From positions 186,001 through 250,000 of the forward strand of contig JACKHC010000002.1 in NCBI GenBank assembly GCA_020639235.1: a DNA stretch of 64,000 nt, read 5' to 3'. Source of the stretch: Phycisphaeraceae bacterium (GTDB lineage: Bacteria > Planctomycetota > Phycisphaerae > Phycisphaerales > UBA1924). Each line of letters starts with the position of its first letter. Within the stretch, counting starts at the first letter, position 1. The translations under genes and the position numbers were made by a program. Positions 59,960-64,000 of this stretch are shown piece by piece. The notes beneath the pieces were generated by a model. It was not told where the DNA came from, made no database searches, and saw only the letters and a program-made list of their open reading frames with translations.

Positions 59960-60645
59960 GCCGCTCCGCGCCCGTGCTGGAACCGACGCCCGTCCGCTCC
60001 CTCGCCGCCGGCTCCATCTGGAGCAGACCTTCCCGATCCCCGTCGTCTGAACGCTGCGGGGTCGGGGAGGTCTGCGAACCCTCGCGCCCGGATTTGCGTT
60101 TCGCGCCCCTCACCGATGAAACCGTCCGCGCCGGATGGTCGGAACTGCTGGCACGGTATCAGTGGGACACCTTCGCCACACTGACCTACGGCGGGTCGGT
60201 CTGGTGCGACGAGAAGATCGTCCGCAACTTCCGCACCTGGCTGTTCCGCTGGCAGGAGTTCACCGCCATCGAGCGCGGCCTGCTGACCGTGACGCCCGGC
60301 GACGACGGCGAGCGCGTGAAGCGGCGCGGGCCGTGGTGGAACAACTATCGCAAAGGCCGCGCGTTCCCGACATTCGTGCTGGGCATCGAGCCGCACAAGT
60401 CGGGCAAACTGCACGCGCACGCGATTATCAGGTGGTCCCCGCTGCTGCCCAACCTGGAGCACCGGCTCGGTAAGCGCTTGTGGTACGAGGGGAAAGACAA
60501 AGGTGGCTTCGGGTTCGGCTTCGCCCGGACCGAGTCGCCGCGATGCCAGAACGATGTCGCCGACTATGTGGCCAAGTATGTCACCAAGGGCGGTGAGATC
60601 GTGCTGTCAGCGTCATTCGACGCCGCGAGACTGGTGGCTGCCTAG
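59956..60645 (+). CDS. HUH-type replication initiator (Rep)
   Basis: 229-aa protein with the three motifs of rolling-circle Rep proteins: motif 1 DTFATLTYGG, motif 2 HKSGKLHAHAIIRW (H-x-H, the metal site) and motif 3 DVADYVAKYVTKG (candidate nicking tyrosine with following lysine). Such proteins nick one strand at an origin and start plasmid or phage replication. The N-terminal 45 residues are low-complexity. Its ATG overlaps the TGA of the displaced integrase tail, suggesting translational coupling in the circular form. Assignment is by motif only. Confidence 0.72.
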   Translation: MSRSAPVLEPTPVRSLAAGSIWSRPSRSPSSERCGVGEVCEPSRPDLRFAPLTDETVRAGWSELLARYQWDTFATLTYGGSVWCDEKIVRNFRTWLFRWQEFTAIERGLLTVTPGDDGERVKRRGPWWNNYRKGRAFPTFVLGIEPHKSGKLHAHAIIRWSPLLPNLEHRLGKRLWYEGKDKGGFGFGFARTESPRCQNDVADYVAKYVTKGGEIVLSASFDAARLVAA

Positions 60646-60704
60646 AGCGGCGTCCGTCCCCACGCTCGTGGGAGTCTCCGGTTGTCGGCAAGGGGATGGG
60701 AGCC

Positions 60705-60741
60705 CACACCGGGGGCGACCATCCTTGACGCCCCCGGTGTG
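60705..60741 (+). repeat. 13-bp perfect inverted repeat after rep
   Basis: CACACCGGGGGCG (60705-60717) and CGCCCCCGGTGTG (60729-60741) with an 11-nt loop. It lies 60 bp past the rep stop and just upstream of the padR promoter. No T-run follows, so it may be a cruciform or hairpin origin for Rep rather than a simple terminator. Confidence 0.7.
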
Positions 60742-60748
60742 TACACAG

Positions 60749-60788
60749 TTGACCCGCACACACCAACGGCTATACTGACACATGTCAG
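60749..60788 (+). promoter_or_regulatory. padR promoter with palindromic operator
   Basis: TTGACC (60749-60754), 16 bp, TATACT (60771-60776). The palindrome CTGACACATGTCAG (60775-60788) overlaps the -10 box and start point. This is where an autorepressor such as PadR would bind. Confidence 0.6.
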
Positions 60789-60830
60789 GATGATGGCCTT
60801 TCGGCTGCAACGACTTCGAGGAGTCAGCTC

Positions 60831-61127
60831 ATGATTACTGGGCATCACTACATGCTGATCTTGTATTCGCTATTCAATACGGACCGATCCGCTCCGGAGA
60901 TCATCGAACATGTCCGTGCTACCTCTCGCGTACGATTGCCATTGTCGGGGATCTACAACCAAATGAAGCGGCTGGAAGAGCAAGGGCTGGTCAGGAGCTT
61001 CTCATCGAATGCCGAAGTGGAAGCGCGCGGCGGACGAAAGAGGCGAGTCTACAAGCTCACAGGACTTGGACGCCGGTGCATCGATCAATGTGACGCCGTG
61101 AAACAAGGGGGCCTGAACCTTGCCTGA
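60831..61127 (+). CDS. PadR-family transcriptional regulator
   Basis: 98-aa winged-helix regulator. LSGIYNQMKRLEEQGLVRSF and EARGGRKRRVYKLTGLGRR are the recognition helix and wing of PadR proteins. It consists of little more than the DNA-binding domain, as in the small PadR-s2 type. The ATG at 60831 has GAGG upstream. The next gene starts 8 bp inside its 3' end. It probably represses its own promoter and with it the downstream element genes. Confidence 0.85.
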   Translation: MITGHHYMLILYSLFNTDRSAPEIIEHVRATSRVRLPLSGIYNQMKRLEEQGLVRSFSSNAEVEARGGRKRRVYKLTGLGRRCIDQCDAVKQGGLNLA

Positions 61128-61686
61128 ACCAAACGACATTCGCAGGCGTTTTTGCTACCACCGTCTACCCGTCGATGCGCGTGACGAGTTGATTCTGAAT
61201 AACGAGGAATTGGAAGAACTCGATCGCCTTTGCTGGTTGAGTTACATCGCCGACGCTGGCGTTCACAACGCATTCAAGATTTACACTGGCCCTGATCCTG
61301 ACTACGACTCCATACGAAGGGCGCAGGAGAAGTCGGAACACGCTCGTGCACTTGTCAATCACTACCTTTCGGTGAAGATGGTCAGCAAGAGCATCCGTTC
61401 ATCGACAGAAGCAGCCGTTGAGATTGCGGACCGAAAGAGCTCGGCGTCGGTCGCGATGGGCGTGATGGTTTGGCTAATGTCGGTCGTGCCAACCGCTCGT
61501 CGGGACGAAGTGATCGGTGACTTTCTGGAATCAGTCCACCACCTCAAGTCGCGTGGAGGAGGCAAATGGCAACTTCGGCTCTTGTGTGTTTGCAAGTTCG
61601 CTATGTATATGGCTGCGGCATGGAGACTACGGCTCAGCGATCTCAGCCCCACCAAGGGCAGCCAGACTAGGCGAGACTCGGCTTGA
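61120..61686 (+). CDS. Unknown protein coupled to PadR, possible TM segment
   Basis: 188-aa protein starting at TTG (61120), overlapping padR by 8 bp. The first 90 residues are helical and charged (DELILNNEELEELDRLCWLS). Residues 110-128 (SVAMGVMVWLMSVVPTARRD) and 153-170 (LRLLCVCKFAMYMAAAWRLR) are hydrophobic. The stretch VPTARRDEVIGDFLESVHHL resembles prefix regions of proteins encoded next to padR in other bacteria. This is a loose likeness, and the function is unknown. Base composition is lower in GC than its neighbours. Confidence 0.6.
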   Translation: MPEPNDIRRRFCYHRLPVDARDELILNNEELEELDRLCWLSYIADAGVHNAFKIYTGPDPDYDSIRRAQEKSEHARALVNHYLSVKMVSKSIRSSTEAAVEIADRKSSASVAMGVMVWLMSVVPTARRDEVIGDFLESVHHLKSRGGGKWQLRLLCVCKFAMYMAAAWRLRLSDLSPTKGSQTRRDSA

Positions 61687-61710
61687 CAAGACATCATACC
61701 GAAGTATGAT
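61683..61710 (+). promoter_or_regulatory. RHH-gene promoter with perfect palindromic operator
   Basis: TTGACA (61683-61688), 16 bp, TATGAT (61705-61710). ATCATAC-CGAA-GTATGAT (61693-61710) is a perfect inverted repeat that includes the -10 box. The ribbon-helix-helix protein encoded 10 bp downstream is the natural candidate to bind it. Confidence 0.72.
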
Positions 61711-61719
61711 TTCGGTGCG

Positions 61720-62088
61720 ATGTCACTCAAAGAGCGAATTACCGTCACCGTGGACCCCGAGACCCTCGCCCGCCTGGACGAGGTCGCCCGCCTCCGCAAG
61801 GAGTCTCGGTCCTCGGTCTTGGATCGGATCGTCCGAAACGGTCTTGACGCGGAGGAGGAGCTGCTCGGCTCCTTCGAGAACCCCGCCCTCCGTGAGTTGC
61901 AGGCCCGGATGATGGAGTCGCCCCGTGTCCTTCGTGCACTGGCGGCGCTGGCGCGGGAGGAGATGTCCGACGAGCAACTCCAGAAGATCGCAGAGGCGGG
62001 CGGGACGCTGCGCGAAGCGGGCAAGACCAAGCGGGCCGAACGGAAGTCCGCTGCCAAGAAGTCACGAAAGGGAGGGAGCGATGGCTGA
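61720..62088 (+). CDS. Ribbon-helix-helix DNA-binding protein
   Basis: 122-aa protein. KERITVTVDPETLARLDEVA and RKESRSSVLDRIVRNGLD form the beta-strand and two helices of an RHH (CopG/Arc) domain at residues 4-42. A helical middle and a very basic tail (KTKRAERKSAAKKSRKGG) follow. It probably represses its own promoter, which carries a perfect palindrome, and may so control excision and integration. Its end overlaps the next gene by 8 bp. Confidence 0.85.
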   Translation: MSLKERITVTVDPETLARLDEVARLRKESRSSVLDRIVRNGLDAEEELLGSFENPALRELQARMMESPRVLRALAALAREEMSDEQLQKIAEAGGTLREAGKTKRAERKSAAKKSRKGGSDG

Positions 62089-62284
62089 GTCATCGGCTGC
62101 TGTCGTCGATCGGTTGTTGTCACTCAACGACGCCGCGGCGTACCTGGGCATCTGTAGGCGGACCATCTACCGCCTCATCGCCTCGGGCGAACTGCCCCAA
62201 CCCGTCAAGGTCGGCAGCGCCACGCGCCTGCCCGAGTCCGACCTCGCCCGCTACATCGAGTCGCTCAAGCGGAGGCGGGGGTGA
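62081..62284 (+). CDS. Excisionase-like HTH (MerR/HTH_17) protein
   Basis: 67-aa protein. LLSLNDAAAYLGICRRTIYR then LIASGELPQPVKVGSATRLP and ESDLARYIESL is the winged-helix form of excisionases and small AlpA/HTH_17 regulators. Size and place directly before the integrase support a directionality-factor role. GGGAGG precedes the ATG. Its TGA overlaps the integrase ATG by one base (TGATG). Confidence 0.85.
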   Translation: MAESSAAVVDRLLSLNDAAAYLGICRRTIYRLIASGELPQPVKVGSATRLPESDLARYIESLKRRRG

Positions 62285-63556
62285 TGCAGAAGTTTGTGTT
62301 CCACCAGACCCGCAAGCGCGGCGAGAAGATCACCAAGGGCCGAATCTACTGGGGCCAGTACAAACTCGAGGGCGATGCCCGCCCCACGCGCCTCTCGCTC
62401 CGCACCACCGACAAGCGCGTCGCCGAGCGCAAACTCGATGACATCGTCCGGCAAGCCGAACAGGAAAGGGCCGGGATTCTCCCGCCTAAACGCATGCTCG
62501 ACGCCGCCCAGCGGTCACTCACCGAGCATCTCGAAACCTTCCTCGACGAACTCCGCTCCAAGAACAAGGCCGACGACTACCGGCGCAAGGTGCGTCAGCG
62601 CGTGGAGCATCTCCTGAGCGAGTGCGGCTGGAAACTCCCGCGCGATGTCAAGGCCGACGACTTCACCACGTGGCGGCGACGCCAGGACAAGTCCGCGCGG
62701 ACGATGAATCACTACCTCGACGCGATGAACGCGCTGCTCAACTGGATGCAGGGCCAGTCGCTCATCGTCGCCAACCCGCTGGCGAACATCGAGAAGGTCG
62801 ATGCACGCGGGCGCGAGACCTTCCAGCGCCGGGCGCTCACCGATGAAGAGGCCGCGCGGCTGATCTTGTCGGACGAGCGCGGCATCGTCTACCTCGCCGC
62901 GCTGCACACGGGTCTGCGTCACAACGAACTCAAGGCGCTGCTGTGGTCCGATGTGAACCTCGACGCGAACCCGCCGTACATCCGCACTCGCGCCTCAACG
63001 ACGAAGAACCGCAGGGAAGCCACGATCCCGCTCACCTACCAACTCGAAGGCGTGCTGGATCACCTTTCTGCGGGCGGAGCGCGTCCGTGCGATCCGGTGT
63101 TCGGCAAGAAGGTTCCCTACCACCGCAAGTTCGTGGAGGACCTCGTGGCGGCGGGAATCGAGCGGTGCGACGATGCGGGGCGGCGCGTGGACTTCCATTC
63201 GCTGCGTGTGACCTTCGTCACCAACCTGCAGCGTGCGGGCGTCACCCGGCGCGAGGCGATGGAACTGGCGCGGCACTCGGACAGCCGCCTGACCGACAAG
63301 GTCTACACCGACGCGAGCGCCCTGGCGACGGTCGGCGCGATCGAGAAGCTGGCGGCGCTGGCGGGGGGTGGCGTACACGGGCGCGTACACGATTCGCACA
63401 CGGCGGGACTTTCGGAGTCACACGCTGTCACGAATGATCTCGCGGAAGAACTCGCGCAAGTCGCTTCATCGCAAGAAATAAGGCGTGCCGAGTCATCGAA
63501 TGGCACGCCCTGTCATAGCACGAACGAGAAGCGGAGAGGGGGGGATTCGAACCCCC
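62284..63556 (+). CDS. Tyrosine integrase, open 3' end through att
   Basis: Site-specific recombinase. The SAM-like core-binding domain is near residues 75-175. The catalytic residues are visible: R in AALHTGLRHNELKALLW, K in TTKNRREATIPL, H-x-x-R in VDFHSLRVTFVTNLQRAG, H in MELARHSDSRLTDK and Y in VYTDASALATVG (near residue 341). The frame does not stop at the att site: it passes antisense through tRNA-Ser and stays open to the window end, at least 570 codons. The given end is the end of the att core, a convention and not a stop codon. Confidence 0.88.
63369..63393 (+). repeat. 25-bp direct repeat, right copy
   Basis: Inside the integrase gene just after the catalytic domain. Identical to 59815-59839 in the displaced tail at the other end of the element. 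Confidence 0.9.
63529..63556 (+). repeat. Right att copy, within tRNA-Ser
   Basis: 28 bp that include the tRNA-Ser discriminator base, the 3' acceptor strand and most of the T arm. It matches the left copy at 59754-59780 apart from one extra G in the G-run. Here the run has the seven G needed for the tRNA. Confidence 0.9.
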
Positions 63557-63618
63557 GATACGGTTACCCGTATACAGCATTTCCAGTGCTGCTCCTTCAG
63601 CCGCTCGGACACCTCTCC
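63532..63618 (-). tRNA. tRNA-Ser (anticodon GGA)
   Basis: 87 nt. The acceptor arms GGAGAGG (63618-63612) and CCTCTCC (63539-63533) pair fully; G is the discriminator. Anticodon stem CAGCA/TGCTG with loop CTGGAAA gives GGA. A long variable arm (TACGGGTAACCGTA) marks a class II tRNA. The T arm is GGGGG-TTCGAAT-CCCCC. CCA is not encoded. The gene is intact, although the element is integrated at its 3' end. Confidence 0.96.
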
Positions 63619-63741
63619 GAAAGTGAGCCGCAAGACCCGGCTGGGGGCGGACAGTCTACACAACCCCGGGCGGGACGCCGAGGCGGCTTCCTCGCCGGCG
63701 GCAACTCAATGGTTCGGCGCGGGTTCCGGCGGCCCGGGCGT

Positions 63742-64000
63742 CTACCGGCGAGCCGGCGTCACAACGATCTCCCGGCGAACGCCGTCACGCTCGATGACAC
63801 ACGCCACCGGCTCTCCGGTCCGCAGGGCTCCCGAAACCGCAGCGTACGGATCGGGGGCGATCTCGACGCCGTTGAGCGAGATCAAAACATCACCCACGCG
63901 AAGGCCCGCGCGCTCGCCCGCGCCGCCCGGCTGGAGCTGCGCGATCGTGATGCGCCCGTCTCCCGTGTCACCCAGCGCCAGGCCCAGCGTGTATGGCGGC
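63742..64000 (-). CDS. PDZ-domain protein, C-terminal fragment
   Basis: The last 85 codons of a gene entering from the right edge, ending at TAG (63744-63742). The sequence LGLALGDTGDGRITIAQLQP, then GGAGERAGLRVGDVLISLNG and VEIAPDPYAAVSG, is a PDZ domain, as in HtrA/DegP-type or carboxy-terminal proteases and other periplasmic PDZ proteins. The catalytic part, if any, lies outside the window, so protease activity cannot be judged. Confidence 0.8.
   Translation of the reverse strand, partial: PPYTLGLALGDTGDGRITIAQLQPGGAGERAGLRVGDVLISLNGVEIAPDPYAAVSGALRTGEPVACVIERDGVRREIVVTPARR

Larger units (their letters stand above)
59754..63556. mobile_element. Small integrated element at tRNA-Ser(GGA)
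   Basis: A 3.8-kb element bounded by direct copies of the 3' end of tRNA-Ser. It carries an integrase-like C-terminal fragment, an HUH-type Rep, PadR, a small unknown protein, a ribbon-helix-helix protein, an excisionase-like protein and a tyrosine integrase beside the tRNA. All genes point the same way. There are no capsid, conjugation or cargo genes, so it is best seen as a minimal integrative replicon or satellite. The left boundary is inferred from the repeat. Confidence 0.85.

Noticed and set aside
59664..60050. A separate gene reading through the left att copy in another frame (MAYTGAYTICARTRSW...).
   Set aside because: It depends on the six-G version of the run and has an R/S/P-rich shadow composition, while the overlapping frame ending at 59959 looks like a real integrase tail.

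Overview
The window is GC-rich bacterial DNA that looks planctomycetal, most likely class Phycisphaerae. Nine secreted proteins end in a PEP-CTERM-like tail of the form P-T/A-P-G, a hydrophobic stretch and R-R-R-R. Two more end in the paired GDxxxDGxxDVDDL repeats of planctomycete dockerin-like domains. There are two sigma factor plus Ser/Thr kinase pairs and a membrane protein with a C-terminal zinc ribbon. The organism is inferred from these features, not from a marker gene.

Layout. 1-5400: isc genes (iscU start, iscS), a glycosyltransferase, mscL, nhaD, apaG and a DCC protein. 5690-9123: three secreted sorting-tail proteins around a cupin, parvulin and OsmC group. 9210-18290: an SDR protein, two DinB proteins, a secreted esterase, two methyltransferases, a lipoprotein, a PilZ-like protein, CinA and an RRM protein. 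18405-25728: desaturase, RhlE-type helicase, small membrane proteins, trpC, a CPBP protease, trpS and tRNA-Ile(GAT). 25999-33455: two sorting-tail proteins, a HicA-like protein and an ABC efflux operon. 33471-35590: a tandemly duplicated transcription unit. 35600-39433: ECF sigma factor plus kinase with a beta-propeller.

39508-55762 is an amino-acid biosynthesis block. ArgR comes first, with two ARG-box-like sites upstream. It is followed by a tightly overlapping operon in the Xanthomonas order: acetylornithine carbamoyltransferase, argG, acetylcitrulline deacetylase, NAG kinase-synthase fusion, argC, argH. An unknown gene and three secreted proteins come next, then a LysW carrier-protein operon (lysW-X-Y-Z-K). 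This second operon is preceded by a leader that looks like a transcription attenuator: a short Lys/Arg-rich peptide followed by a terminator. No aminotransferase (argD/lysJ) is present in the window. A second kinase/sigma pair on the opposite strand (55719-58426) closes the block.

59754-63556 is a small (3.8 kb) integrated element in the 3' end of tRNA-Ser(GGA). It carries an HUH-type Rep, PadR, a ribbon-helix-helix protein, an excisionase-like protein and a tyrosine integrase. The integrase frame has no stop from 62284 to the window end and runs antisense through the tRNA gene. At the far left end of the element, just beyond the other att copy, lies an in-frame integrase-like C-terminal tail whose TGA overlaps the rep ATG. 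The simplest reading is that attP lies inside the integrase gene. Integration would then split the gene and uncouple rep from it. The window ends inside a PDZ-domain gene.
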